A stretch of DNA of 64,000 nt from Yoonia sp. I 8.24 (GTDB lineage: Bacteria; Pseudomonadota; Alphaproteobacteria; Rhodobacterales; Rhodobacteraceae), in contig NZ_JACXGQ010000001.1 of assembly GCF_022096995.1 (NCBI RefSeq), positions 515,587-579,586 on the forward strand, written 5' to 3'. A program made the translations under genes and the position numbers. Under the pieces are notes generated by a model. That model was not told the origin of the DNA, searched no databases, and saw nothing but the letters and a program-made list of their open reading frames with translations. The number at the start of each line of letters is the position of its first letter. Positions within the stretch are counted from its first letter, which is position 1. Shown one piece after another: positions 7,836 through 16,907 of this stretch.

Positions 7836-8999
7836 TCAGTAAAGTGAGCTAGAGTTATCGGTGACATCTTCTTCGGTGACCTTGCCCCACAAGACTTTGT
7901 AGACCCAAGCCGTGTACATCAGGATGATCGGCATAAAGATCACCGTGGCGACCAGCATCACGAACAACGTCAGATGCGACGAAGAGCTGTTCCAGACCGT
8001 CAGCGAAGATTGCGGGTCGCTGGAAGACGGCATGATGAACGGGAACATTGTCAGCCCAACCGAAGAGATCACCCCAAAGATGGCCATTTTCGAGACCAAC
8101 AGCGTCGACACTTCGCGCCCTGCACGCAGGCCTAGGAAGGTTAGCAACCCACCCGCGATCCCCATGATTGGCGCAATCGCGATCCACGGGCGATCCGCAT
8201 AAGCGGAAAGCCAGCTACTTGTCCGTGCCACTTCGGAATGCAGCGGGTTGGATGGGCCGTCAGTTACTACTTCGCCAACGGTCGCGAAACCGTCGACCCC
8301 AACAGCCAGCCAAAGCCCCGCCAACACATAGGTCCCAACGGCGACAAGCGCCGCGATAGATCCGATCGCACGGGCGCGGGTTTGGACCTTGCCTTCGGCC
8401 TTAAGCGTCAGCCAAGCAGAGCCGTGCATGATCAGCATCGACAAAGACACGAGCCCAGCCAAGATCGAAAACGGATCAAGCAGGCCGATGAATTTCATGT
8501 ACCATGCGCCCTCATAAATCGGCATCAGGTCATCGGTGAAATGGAACGGCACGCCTTGGATCACATTGCCAACCGCGACACCAAAAAGCAGGGCCGGCAC
8601 AGCGCCAGAGGCGAACAAGGCCCAATCCCAAGTCGCCCGCCAGCGCGGATCTTCACGCTTGGACCGGTATTTGAACGCCACCGGGCGCACGATAAACGCA
8701 GCCAAAACAACGAACATCGCCAGATAGAAACCCGAAAAACTGAGCGCATAAAGCGGTGGCCAAGCGGCAAAGATCGCACCGCCCCCAAGGATGAACCAAA
8801 CTTGGTTCCCTTCCCAAACCGGGCCGATGGTGTTGATTGCCACGCGGCGTTCAACATCCGCTTTCGCCACAAACGGGAGCAACGCCCCAACGCCCATGTC
8901 AAACCCATCCGTCAGTGCAAAGCCGATCAGCAAAACCCCAAGAAGGCCCCACCAGATCACGCGCAAGAGTTCATAGCTCATTAAGTCATGCAGGATCAT
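7836..8999 (-). CDS. cydB: Cytochrome bd ubiquinol oxidase subunit II
   Basis: A 387-residue, about nine-span subunit. It shows the N-terminal GFALTDGFDMGVGALLPF and GPVWEGNQVWFI motifs that define CydB, and the length is normal. It pairs with CydA in the quinol oxidase that reduces O2 to water without pumping protons. It lies 5 bp after cydA on the same strand, followed by cydX. Two near starts exist (MILHDLMSYELL); the first has a plausible ribosome site in the cydA 3-prime end. Confidence 0.96.
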   Translation of the reverse strand: MILHDLMSYELLRVIWWGLLGVLLIGFALTDGFDMGVGALLPFVAKADVERRVAINTIGPVWEGNQVWFILGGGAIFAAWPPLYALSFSGFYLAMFVVLAAFIVRPVAFKYRSKREDPRWRATWDWALFASGAVPALLFGVAVGNVIQGVPFHFTDDLMPIYEGAWYMKFIGLLDPFSILAGLVSLSMLIMHGSAWLTLKAEGKVQTRARAIGSIAALVAVGTYVLAGLWLAVGVDGFATVGEVVTDGPSNPLHSEVARTSSWLSAYADRPWIAIAPIMGIAGGLLTFLGLRAGREVSTLLVSKMAIFGVISSVGLTMFPFIMPSSSDPQSSLTVWNSSSSHLTLFVMLVATVIFMPIILMYTAWVYKVLWGKVTEEDVTDNSSSLY

Positions 9000-9004
9000 C
9001 TCTA

Positions 9005-10627
9005 TTACTCCGCAGGTGTTGCATCAGGGCGGGTGATGGCATCGGCATTGCGACGACCAGACAGCCGGTCGGTGTGCCGCTTATTCCAAGCCTCGGTTGC
9101 TTCAACATCTTCATAAGGACCTTTGCGGATGTATTTCAGCATCAGACCCATCTCGACGATGAACAAGATTGTGTAGAAGATCACAAAGCCAGCAAGCGTC
9201 AGGGCGACCTCTGTCATCGAAAGCGCGCTAACCGACATTGCGGTTGGTAACACGCCGTCCACTGTCCAAGGTTGGCGGCCGTATTCAGCGACAAACCAGC
9301 CCAATTCCGCGGCAATCCACGGGGCTGGGATCATCCAGACCGCTAGATGCAGTGCTGGCCGTGGAAAGTTCATCCCCTTGAACGAGGCGCGGTAGAAGAA
9401 ATACGCCATCGTTGCGATAAACCCAAAGCCAAGCCCGACCATGATCCTGAAAGCCCAGAACAGCGGCCACACCTGTGGCACCGTGTCGTTGGAAGCCTGA
9501 ATGATCTGCTCTTCTGTCGCATCACGCGGGTCATCGACATAGCGTTTCAGCAAGAAGGCAAAGCCCAGATCAGCCGAATGATCTTCGAACTGCGCCAAAA
9601 TGGCGGGATCAGTGGCTTCGCGGGTTTCGCGGATTTCGACCAAAGCGTCATAGGCAATAACACCTGAACGAATCCGGTCTTCGGCAGTCGCAACAAGATC
9701 GTTGATCCCCGGAATTTCTGTCGTCAAAGAACGCGTTCCGATCAGCCCCATCGCCCAAGGAATTTCGATGGCATAATGGGTTTCGCGGGCCTCTTGGTCA
9801 GGAAAACCAACAAGGTTGAACGGCGCTGGCGCATCATGGGTTTCCCACATGGCCTCAATCGCGGCGAGCTTCATTTTCTGACTGTGCGTCGCCGAATACC
9901 CAGATTCGTCGCCCAACAAGACAACCGAAAACGCCGAGGCCAGACCAAAGGCCGCAGCAACTGTCAATGATCGACGCGCAAGTTCAATGTGGCGCGACCG
10001 CAGCAGGTACCAAGCCGAAACGCCAATCACAAAGACCGACGCCGTGACATAACCCGCAGAAACAGTGTGAACGAATTTGGCCTGCGCAACTTCGTTGAAC
10101 AGCACTTCGAAAAAATTCGTCATCTCCATGCGCATGGTCATCGGGTTAAATTCCGCGCCAACCGGGTTTTGCATCCAGCCGTTCGCGATCAAAATCCACA
10201 ACGCCGAAAAGTTCGATCCAATGGCGACAAGCCATGCCACGACCAAATGCGCGACTTTACTCAGTTTGTCCCAGCCAAAGAAAAACAGCCCGACAAACGT
10301 CGCTTCAAGGAAGAAGGCCATCAAACCTTCAATCGCCAGCGGCGCACCAAAGATGTCACCAACGTAGTGACTGTAGTAGGACCAGTTCATCCCGAACTGG
10401 AATTCCATCGTGATTCCGGTCGCGACGCCTAGCACAAAGTTAATGCCAAATAGCATGCCCCAGAATTTTGTCATTTGCCGCCAGATTGGGCGGTTCGTCA
10501 TCACGTAAACCGTTTCCATGATCGCCACGAGGATCGACAGACCCAACGTCAGCGGCACAAAGAGGAAGTGATACATCACTGTCACTGCAAATTGCAGGCG
10601 CGACAGCTCTACGATCCCAAATTCCAT
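9005..10627 (-). CDS. cydA: Cytochrome bd ubiquinol oxidase subunit I
   Basis: A 540-residue subunit carrying haems b558, b595 and d. It has the early haem-ligand histidine in VMYHFLFVPLT and a second in KFVHTVSAGY. The KMKLAAIEAMW quinol-site segment is present, as is the diagnostic GRQPWTVDG motif. The Q-loop is long, as in the Escherichia coli enzyme. The ATG at 10627 is chosen over 10657 because it follows GGAGAAAAGAC and begins MEFGIVELSRLQFA. It heads the cydABX-TDT-DsrE-SQR array. A FnrL-type box lies about 85 bp upstream, so low-oxygen control is likely. Cytochrome bd is known to resist sulfide, NO and peroxide, which suits the neighbours. Confidence 0.97.
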   Translation of the reverse strand: MEFGIVELSRLQFAVTVMYHFLFVPLTLGLSILVAIMETVYVMTNRPIWRQMTKFWGMLFGINFVLGVATGITMEFQFGMNWSYYSHYVGDIFGAPLAIEGLMAFFLEATFVGLFFFGWDKLSKVAHLVVAWLVAIGSNFSALWILIANGWMQNPVGAEFNPMTMRMEMTNFFEVLFNEVAQAKFVHTVSAGYVTASVFVIGVSAWYLLRSRHIELARRSLTVAAAFGLASAFSVVLLGDESGYSATHSQKMKLAAIEAMWETHDAPAPFNLVGFPDQEARETHYAIEIPWAMGLIGTRSLTTEIPGINDLVATAEDRIRSGVIAYDALVEIRETREATDPAILAQFEDHSADLGFAFLLKRYVDDPRDATEEQIIQASNDTVPQVWPLFWAFRIMVGLGFGFIATMAYFFYRASFKGMNFPRPALHLAVWMIPAPWIAAELGWFVAEYGRQPWTVDGVLPTAMSVSALSMTEVALTLAGFVIFYTILFIVEMGLMLKYIRKGPYEDVEATEAWNKRHTDRLSGRRNADAITRPDATPAE

Positions 10628-10712
10628 GTCTTTTCTCCAACACGCAGGGGGATTCATCCCCTGCCCGAAATTTCATTATGGTGATGTTCTAGCGCCCGGC
10701 GCAGAACGAGCA

Positions 10713-10726
10713 TTGATCCAAGTCAA
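10713..10726 (-). promoter_or_regulatory. FNR/FnrL-type box upstream of cydA
   Basis: On the minus strand the site reads TTGAC-TTGG-ATCAA, one mismatch from TTGAT-N4-ATCAA. Its near edge is about 85 bp before the cydA start. FnrL activates high-affinity oxidases in related bacteria, and the position suits an activator. Confidence 0.65.
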
Positions 10727-10754
10727 TAAGTGGTATCTTTAATCTGACTTATTG
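10724..10754. repeat. 8-bp inverted repeat at the cydC end
   Basis: CAATAAGT (10724-10731) and ACTTATTG (10747-10754) are exact complements with a 15-base spacer. The repeat overlaps the cydC stop codon on one side and the FnrL box on the other. It is weak as a terminator; it may be a second operator. Confidence 0.35.
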
Positions 10755-12389
10755 GAGCGCAAAAGTGCGATCTGCGAATTGGGTCTCTATGTCGCGGTGC
10801 GCAGCAATGAGGATAGCAGCGTTCGGAAGCGTGCCGCGGATGCCTTGCAACACAGCCCGCCCGGTTTTTTCGTCCAATCCTTCTGTCGGTTCATCCAACA
10901 AAAGCAAATCTGGGCGCCGTAAAAGCGCGCGTGCCAAGGTCAGGCGGCGCGCCTCCCCGCCCGATAGCGCATCCCCTTGGGTGCCGACCATTGTGTCGAG
11001 CCCTTCGCGCTGGTCCAGCAATACCCGCAATTGCACCGTTTCCAACACGCGCCACAAGGCGGCGTCGTCGCAATCTGGTGCAACAAGGCAAAGCGCCTCG
11101 CGCACGGTGCCCCGCATCAAGACGCTGCGTTGGGGCAAGAGCGTGACGTGATTGCGCAGGGATGCTTCATCCATGTCTGTCACCCGCAGGTCACCGATTT
11201 TGATTTGCCCTTGCGCGACGGGATGCAGCCCCGCGATAGCCAAAAGCAGTGTTGATTTGCCTGCCCCGCTTTTGCCGGTCAGGGCGACCGTTTCGCCCAT
11301 TTGGATGTTCAGGCTCAGGTCGTTGAAGATTAGTGCGTCTGACTGCGGGCGGGTCAAACTAACCGCATTGATCTGCAACGCCCCGGTGGTTTCCTTTGCG
11401 ACGCCAGTTTCAGGCAGCGGTGTTGCGACATCGCGCGCCACGCGCCGCGCGGCTTCAGCCATGCGCCCATAGTCGCTGGCCGCGCGGCGCAGCGGGGCAA
11501 CAGTTTCCGCCAGAGCCAAAGCTGCAAAAAAGCCAAGCGCCGCAAAGGCGGGCGCAATCGCCCCAGCCTGCACCATCGCGATGCCAATCCACAGCGTTCC
11601 GCCTGCAACCACGGTGCCAAGGATTGAAAAGGCAGCACCAGAAACGCGCCCGAATTGTTCTTGTTGGAGTTGCAGCGCCAAACGGCGTGTGTCCGCGTCG
11701 TCCACATCATCCGCCTGCACCGTCAGGTGCCCATGAACGGCCAAATCGCGGCGCGCGTGGATCATATCAATGAGCCGGGCGCGAAACGCCTGCCCGGCGG
11801 CCTCTGCCCGGCGCGACAGACGCGCCGTCTTATGTGTGGCTTTCCAGCCGATCACAAGCGCGCCCATCACATAGCCCGCAAAAATCCACAATGCGATGGG
11901 CAGGCTCACCAGCCACCACAGCATCACAAAAGCCAATATTTGCGTCACAAGCCCTGCGATCACAGGCAAGACCAACCGCAACGAAACCCCGTCAAGCGCA
12001 TCGACATCGGCCGTTAGACGGTTCAGCGCCTGTGCGCCACGGATACGCACCATCCGTGGGTAAGGCGCAACCATCAGACCGGCCAGCAACCGCATTCGCA
12101 GCACTTCGAGCGCACGCAATGTCGCGTCATGGGTTAAAATACGTTCGCCATAGCGCGCCGCCGCCCGGCCCAGCGCAAGGAATCGCACCATCGCGGAGGG
12201 TCGAAACACATCAAAGACCGCGCCGACACCTGCAAGCCCCGCAGCAGCCGCAGCCGTGATAAACCAACCCGACAGCCCCAATAGCGCGGCCCCCATCACA
12301 AGCACCACAAACCCAAGCACCGCGCCACGCCACAGCGCCGCAGGCTGCGCGCGCAAGATCAGCTTAAAAATCGTCCAAAGGGCGGTCAT
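10749..12389 (-). CDS. cydC: ABC exporter subunit CydC (cysteine/glutathione, bd assembly)
   Basis: A 546-residue half-transporter with six membrane segments in the first ~310 residues. The ATPase domain shows Walker A GKSGAGKST, signature LSGGEARR and Walker B LLLLDEPTEGLD. With CydD it forms the heterodimeric exporter of reductant thiols needed to mature cytochrome bd and periplasmic haem proteins. Its start overlaps the cydD stop by four bases (ATGA), which indicates translational coupling. Confidence 0.95.
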   Translation of the reverse strand: MTALWTIFKLILRAQPAALWRGAVLGFVVLVMGAALLGLSGWFITAAAAAGLAGVGAVFDVFRPSAMVRFLALGRAAARYGERILTHDATLRALEVLRMRLLAGLMVAPYPRMVRIRGAQALNRLTADVDALDGVSLRLVLPVIAGLVTQILAFVMLWWLVSLPIALWIFAGYVMGALVIGWKATHKTARLSRRAEAAGQAFRARLIDMIHARRDLAVHGHLTVQADDVDDADTRRLALQLQQEQFGRVSGAAFSILGTVVAGGTLWIGIAMVQAGAIAPAFAALGFFAALALAETVAPLRRAASDYGRMAEAARRVARDVATPLPETGVAKETTGALQINAVSLTRPQSDALIFNDLSLNIQMGETVALTGKSGAGKSTLLLAIAGLHPVAQGQIKIGDLRVTDMDEASLRNHVTLLPQRSVLMRGTVREALCLVAPDCDDAALWRVLETVQLRVLLDQREGLDTMVGTQGDALSGGEARRLTLARALLRRPDLLLLDEPTEGLDEKTGRAVLQGIRGTLPNAAILIAAHRDIETQFADRTFALQ

Positions 12390-14053
12390 TGCGCACCCCC
12401 AATCGTGATGATCCGGTCCATCTTTGCAGCAAGCGCCGCATCATGGGTCGCCACGATCAACGTGACGCCTTTGGCGGCCTGTGCCAGCAAACCTTCGGTA
12501 ACGGCGGCAGCCGTTTGCGCATCCAAATCGGCGGTCGGTTCATCCGCCAAAATAATATCTGGTTTACTATAGATCGCGCGGGCAAGCGTCACCCGTCGGG
12601 CCTCGCCGCCAGACAGGCCGCCGCCCGTTTCGCCCAGCCGCGTATGCAGACCATGGGGCAAACCCGTGACAACATCCATGACAGCCGCCTGTTTCAGCGC
12701 ATCGGTCGGGTCACCCCCATCGCCAAGCGTCAGGTTATAGCGCAGGCTCGCACTTAGAAAATGCGGCGCTTGTGGCATCCAACCTATCCGCGCGCGCCAA
12801 GGATCGGCAGTCTCGCTGTTCAGCGGATGCCCAGCAACCATGATCTTGCCCGAAACCGGCTGAACCAATCCAGCGATGGCCCGCAGTGTCGATGTTTTTC
12901 CCGTACCGCTTGCCCCCATAAGCGCCACCGTTTCGCCGGCCCGAATATCAAAATCATTCAGGGTAATCCCGCCATGTAATGCCACGCCATGCAGTTCAAC
13001 GCTTGCTGGCCCATCAAGGCGCGCAGAGGGGCCACCCAGCCCCATCAGCGATTGTGTATCTGTGCGATCCCAAGCGCTGAGTTCTTCAAGCACCGCATCC
13101 GCCGCAGCCTTATCGTGCCAAGCAGCGGCGAGATCACGCAGGGGCTGATAAAATTCCGGCGCAAGCAAAAGCAGGAATATCCCTGCCTGCGGCGTCACCG
13201 CGCCGCCCCAAGCCCCAAATTCCAATGCCCCTAGTAAAGAAAACCCAACGTAAACGGCAATCATCGCCACGCCAATCGCGGCAAAAAGCTCTAACACGGT
13301 GGACGATAGAAACGCGACCCTTAGCACTGCCATTGTCCGTTGACGCAGCCCTTGGGCCTGCGTTTCGAACCCCGACAGCACAGCATCTTGTGCCCCGAGC
13401 AGGCGGATATCGACCAAGGCTGACAAGCGTTCGACCAAAAGATCGTTCAAGGTGCCGACCTCTGCCATTTGATCGCGGCTTGCCTCCTTTGCCGCCATGC
13501 CCACCAGCGCCATAAAGACAGGGATCAACGGGCCAGAGATGACAAAGATCACGGCGACGGCCCATGATTGCCAGACGGCAAGGGCCAAAATGACCAGCGG
13601 GACCACCATGACCCGCGCCCGCGCGGGGGCATAGCGGATGATGAATGGGGCCAACAGATCTAGTTTTTCGCCCGCGAGGGCCGCAATGCTGCCCGCGCCA
13701 CAAAAATCACAGGCCTCTGCGCGCTTTGCTTCGCGCCCAACGATCTGGGCACGCGCCGCGCGGATCACCTTGATCGCAGCCTTTTCACCATGCTTTTCGG
13801 ACATGTAGCCCAAAACAGCCCGGAGAAGGCCAAGCGCAATGAACCCCACGGCAACAAACGCCGCCGATACGGTTTCTCCGGTCAACAGCCCACCCAAAGC
13901 AAAGGCCACCAACCACGCCTGAAATGGCCAAATCAGGCTCGCGATGACGGCAAGCCGCGCCGCTTTTCGTTGATTTTGGTGTCCTGGTGCCAACCAACCC
14001 TTCGCGGGTTTCTTGGCGGTCGTTTGCGGTTCTGAAAGATCTTGGGCAGGCAA
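12386..14053 (-). CDS. cydD: ABC exporter subunit CydD
   Basis: A 555-residue half-transporter, partner of CydC. The N-terminal domain has six spans (GLLTGETVSAAFVAVGFIALGLL begins the family pattern in part). A CDFCG pair sits in the early cytoplasmic loop. The ATPase has Walker A GASGTGKTS, signature GGGLSGGEARR and Walker B IILADEPTADLD. It is the first gene of the cydDC transcript. Its promoter lies in the spacer shared with the divergent Rrf2 regulator, where a second FNR-like box is visible. Confidence 0.95.
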   Translation of the reverse strand: MPAQDLSEPQTTAKKPAKGWLAPGHQNQRKAARLAVIASLIWPFQAWLVAFALGGLLTGETVSAAFVAVGFIALGLLRAVLGYMSEKHGEKAAIKVIRAARAQIVGREAKRAEACDFCGAGSIAALAGEKLDLLAPFIIRYAPARARVMVVPLVILALAVWQSWAVAVIFVISGPLIPVFMALVGMAAKEASRDQMAEVGTLNDLLVERLSALVDIRLLGAQDAVLSGFETQAQGLRQRTMAVLRVAFLSSTVLELFAAIGVAMIAVYVGFSLLGALEFGAWGGAVTPQAGIFLLLLAPEFYQPLRDLAAAWHDKAAADAVLEELSAWDRTDTQSLMGLGGPSARLDGPASVELHGVALHGGITLNDFDIRAGETVALMGASGTGKTSTLRAIAGLVQPVSGKIMVAGHPLNSETADPWRARIGWMPQAPHFLSASLRYNLTLGDGGDPTDALKQAAVMDVVTGLPHGLHTRLGETGGGLSGGEARRVTLARAIYSKPDIILADEPTADLDAQTAAAVTEGLLAQAAKGVTLIVATHDAALAAKMDRIITIGGAQ

Positions 14054-14112
14054 GCGGCGACCTATAAACTTGATTCGTAGATGTCAGATATTCTATTGTC
14101 CGCCGAAGCCAT

Positions 14113-14126
14113 CTGATCTCGATCAA
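14113..14126. promoter_or_regulatory. FNR/FnrL-type box between cydD and the Rrf2 gene
   Basis: Reads CTGAT-CTCG-ATCAA on the plus strand, one mismatch from TTGAT-N4-ATCAA. It is 59 bp from the cydD start and 58 bp from the Rrf2 start, and so could serve either promoter. Confidence 0.6.
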
Positions 14127-14184
14127 ATACGTCGACAGTTTTGCGTGGCATAGACGGCTAACATTTAAAATCGAAAAGACCAAT

Positions 14185-14670
14185 ATGCGCCTGACAACCC
14201 GAACAAATCTAGCGGCCCGCCTGTTGATGGCCTGCGCCGTAAACGAAGGCACCGTTCTGCGCACAGCGCAGATTGCCGAACGCTGCAATGCGTCGCGCAA
14301 TCACCTTTTGCAGGTGGTTAACATGTTGCACATTAACGGTTTTGTTACAGCCACGCGTGGCCGCAATGGCGGGTTGCGTTTGGCCCGCCCCATGGCGCAG
14401 ATTTCGATGGGCGAGGTTTTCAGGGTGTTCGAAGCCGGTGTTCCCTTTGCAGAATGTTTTGACGCGGACACCAACACCTGTCCTCTGGTCGCGACATGTA
14501 GATTGCGCAGCTATATCGAACGCGCGATTGAAGCGTTCTATCACGCATTGGACGGTGTCACCTTGGCGGATTTGGTCATGGGGAACTGCGGCCTGATTGA
14601 ACTGTTGCATATGGCTCCTGAAAGGGTTGGCGCGTGTAAACCAACTGCCGGGGACCCTCTAAAAATCTAA
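14185..14670 (+). CDS. Rrf2-family Fe-S regulator (NsrR-like)
   Basis: A 161-residue Rrf2-family winged-helix regulator. The DNA-binding part covers residues 1-70 (RCNASRNHLLQVVNMLHINGFV). The cluster-ligand region has Cys91, Cys99 and Cys105, spaced C-x7-C-x5-C, close to but not identical with the NsrR and IscR spacings. NsrR senses NO through its Fe-S cluster, and bd oxidase is an NO-tolerant enzyme often placed under such control. Divergent position from cydDC makes these genes the likely targets. Whether it reads NO, oxygen or sulfide is not decided by the sequence. Confidence 0.85.
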   Translation: MRLTTRTNLAARLLMACAVNEGTVLRTAQIAERCNASRNHLLQVVNMLHINGFVTATRGRNGGLRLARPMAQISMGEVFRVFEAGVPFAECFDADTNTCPLVATCRLRSYIERAIEAFYHALDGVTLADLVMGNCGLIELLHMAPERVGACKPTAGDPLKI

Positions 14671-14690
14671 TTTTGCACGACCAATCTTCA

Positions 14691-16064
14691 TCAGAATTTC
14701 CCCAAAAGCATCCACCAAAGATAGTCCAGCGGCAGCAACACCAGTATCGTAACCACAAAAAGCGACAGCGTAATCTTGAGCAAATGGCGCGTGTTTTCGC
14801 CCGCAAGCCCCATTGCAACGATCAAAGGCCCGATCTGATAGGGAAACAGCACGGTCGAGAAGCCAATCACCTGCGTCATTAATACCGTGTTGATCGTGAA
14901 CCCGGTGGTTTGGGCCAATTCAGGGGCAAGCGGCGTCAAAACGGCAGGTGCCCCCGGCGCGGTTGTGAAAAGCGACGTGACCATGCCAAGCAGTGATAGC
15001 GAGATAAAATTCAAAAAATCGCTGCCCTGCTGGAATGGTAAAACCTGCAAGACCGCATGGGCAATGATATCGCCCAAACCGCTGGCATTCACCACCGTGC
15101 CCAGTGTCAGCGCCCCTGCAACAAACAAGATCATCGAAAAATCGACTGCGTTTTTGAAAACTGGCGGCGGTACAAACCCCAGTTGCGGCACCATCAGTAC
15201 CAGCGCTGTCGCCAACCCAATCCAAGCCGCATTAATCCCATGCAACTGATCTGTTGACCAAAAGCCCAACGTCACCATTAAGATCGCCAAAAGCACCCAT
15301 TGGCGGCGGCTGGATCCGGTAACCGGCGCTGGGGCTTCAGCGATCACTGCGACACTGGCCGGAAAGAAATACAAGACAAGCCCGACGATGGCAGCCGACT
15401 TAACGATCCCCAATATCGGATAGTGTAGCAATAGATAGTCAGCATAGCTGAAATGCGCGCCCAATGATTGCTCGGCCACGCCCGACAAGATGATGTTGGG
15501 AATATTTGAAGGGAGGATCGCAAAGCTTGGCATATTGGTCCCAACCGCGATGATCACGGCAACGCCAGTGCGCCCCAACGAGCCTTTTTCAAGGCCCAGC
15601 GCATCTGCGAGCGCCATGCCAACAGGCACAAGAACGGCCGCCCGACCAAGCGACGAAGGCATGACAAAACCCAAGCCCATCCCCAATATCATCAGGCCAC
15701 CGATCAATGCGGCATAGCTTTTGGACAGATGCGGCCGCGCCAACGCGCCTAACCGTGCCCCAAGCCCCGAATGCGTAATCGCGGCCCCAATGACAAATCC
15801 GGCCACGACCAACCAGATCGCAGTCGACGCAAAGCTGGAAAAAACGTCCTGCGGCGCGAACAGCCCGGTCAGGATCAACGCAACAAACAAAAACGTCGAC
15901 GCCACATACCCCGGCACCAACCCCGTGCCCCAAAGTGCCAACGTGATCAGAACGATACCAAAGGTCATTCCCTGATCTGTGGTCATACCCGCCGGGTGCA
16001 TGATCGATGCCCAAACCGCCAAAACAAGCGCGACGGCAAAAACAGTTTCTTTTAATCGGATCAT
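14691..16064 (-). CDS. SLC13-family (DASS) anion permease
   Basis: A 457-residue transporter with about eleven membrane segments and the divalent-anion:sodium symporter layout. The first repeat has GFVIGAAITHSGLGARLG and MPSSLGRAAVLVPVG. The conserved NxP-type loop region is GTNMPSFAILPSNIPN. The C-terminal repeat has TTAPGAPAVLTPLAPELA. Family members carry dicarboxylates, sulfate or related anions. Substrate is not predictable here; the neighbouring redox and sulfur genes make a sulfur oxyanion thinkable but unproven. It is convergent with the Rrf2 gene and divergent from an AraC regulator. Confidence 0.85.
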   Translation of the reverse strand: MIRLKETVFAVALVLAVWASIMHPAGMTTDQGMTFGIVLITLALWGTGLVPGYVASTFLFVALILTGLFAPQDVFSSFASTAIWLVVAGFVIGAAITHSGLGARLGALARPHLSKSYAALIGGLMILGMGLGFVMPSSLGRAAVLVPVGMALADALGLEKGSLGRTGVAVIIAVGTNMPSFAILPSNIPNIILSGVAEQSLGAHFSYADYLLLHYPILGIVKSAAIVGLVLYFFPASVAVIAEAPAPVTGSSRRQWVLLAILMVTLGFWSTDQLHGINAAWIGLATALVLMVPQLGFVPPPVFKNAVDFSMILFVAGALTLGTVVNASGLGDIIAHAVLQVLPFQQGSDFLNFISLSLLGMVTSLFTTAPGAPAVLTPLAPELAQTTGFTINTVLMTQVIGFSTVLFPYQIGPLIVAMGLAGENTRHLLKITLSLFVVTILVLLPLDYLWWMLLGKF

Positions 16065-16131
16065 CGGGGCCTCTTATATGTAGCGTATTCCTGCACTACC
16101 GCAGGCCCAAACTGCGTGCTAGAGCGACAAA

Positions 16132-16896
16132 ATGCCAAATGATGTCGTTTTTCCGCCAAGTACCCGCCTGCCCGTGGTCGCATGGTCAGGCCTACTCCCC
16201 AAAGGTGCCGATGTTGCGCCGCATAGCGCCCGAGCGCTGGTGCTGTTTTGTTTTGATGGGTTGATGCGCGTCGAGGTCGGCGAAGATCGGTGGTTTATCC
16301 CTGATCGCTTCGGCATTTGGCTGCCAGCAGGAACAATGCCTATGGTAGAGACCGCGACACAAATCGAATTCCAAGCCTTTCAGTTACACGCCAAGTTTGG
16401 CGACACAATTGTTATGCCAGCCGCGCCAACCGTTTTGCGCGCCACGCCCCTGATGCGCGGCATTGCGCGACGGATGACCCAATCTGACCCCGTGCCACAA
16501 GCACAGTTACGGCGGTTGGGCTGGGTGGCCTTGGACGAGATTACACGGCTAGAGCGTCCAGATCTTCATCTGCCTGGTAGCGGTGACCCGCGTGTTGCTG
16601 CCGTCATGACCCGTGTGATGGAAACCCCGCGCTTGTCCGCAAGCCTAAGCCAGCTTGCGCGATCAACAGGCACAAGCGAACGCACGCTCAGCCGTCTTTT
16701 TTTGCAAGAAACAGGCATGACGTGGCGGCAATGGCGGGACAGGATGCGTTTTGTACTGGCGCTTGAAGGATTGCAGCAGGGGCAAAGCAGTACTGCGTTG
16801 GCGGGCACTTTGGGCTATTCAAGCCCATCGGCTTTTGTGGCGGCATTTCGACGCCAAAGTGGGATGACGCCAACCGAATGGCGTCATCAGCGTTAA
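16132..16896 (+). CDS. AraC-family transcriptional regulator
   Basis: A 254-residue regulator. Residues ~15-110 form a cupin sensor domain (RFGIWLPAGTMPMVETAT). The C-terminal ~100 residues are the double helix-turn-helix (LSQLARSTGTSERTLSRLFLQETGMTW and TLGYSSPSAFVAAFRRQSGMTP). It is divergent from the SLC13 permease with a 67-bp spacer and is its likely regulator. The GTSERTLSRLF form is typical of the short-cupin AraC group. Confidence 0.88.
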   Translation: MPNDVVFPPSTRLPVVAWSGLLPKGADVAPHSARALVLFCFDGLMRVEVGEDRWFIPDRFGIWLPAGTMPMVETATQIEFQAFQLHAKFGDTIVMPAAPTVLRATPLMRGIARRMTQSDPVPQAQLRRLGWVALDEITRLERPDLHLPGSGDPRVAAVMTRVMETPRLSASLSQLARSTGTSERTLSRLFLQETGMTWRQWRDRMRFVLALEGLQQGQSSTALAGTLGYSSPSAFVAAFRRQSGMTPTEWRHQR

Positions 16897-16907
16897 TGTA
16901 ACCGCGT

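Noticed and set aside
8238..8984. Long plus-strand frame opposite cydB
   Set aside because: It is the antisense shadow of cydB and has a charged, low-complexity composition unlike a protein family.
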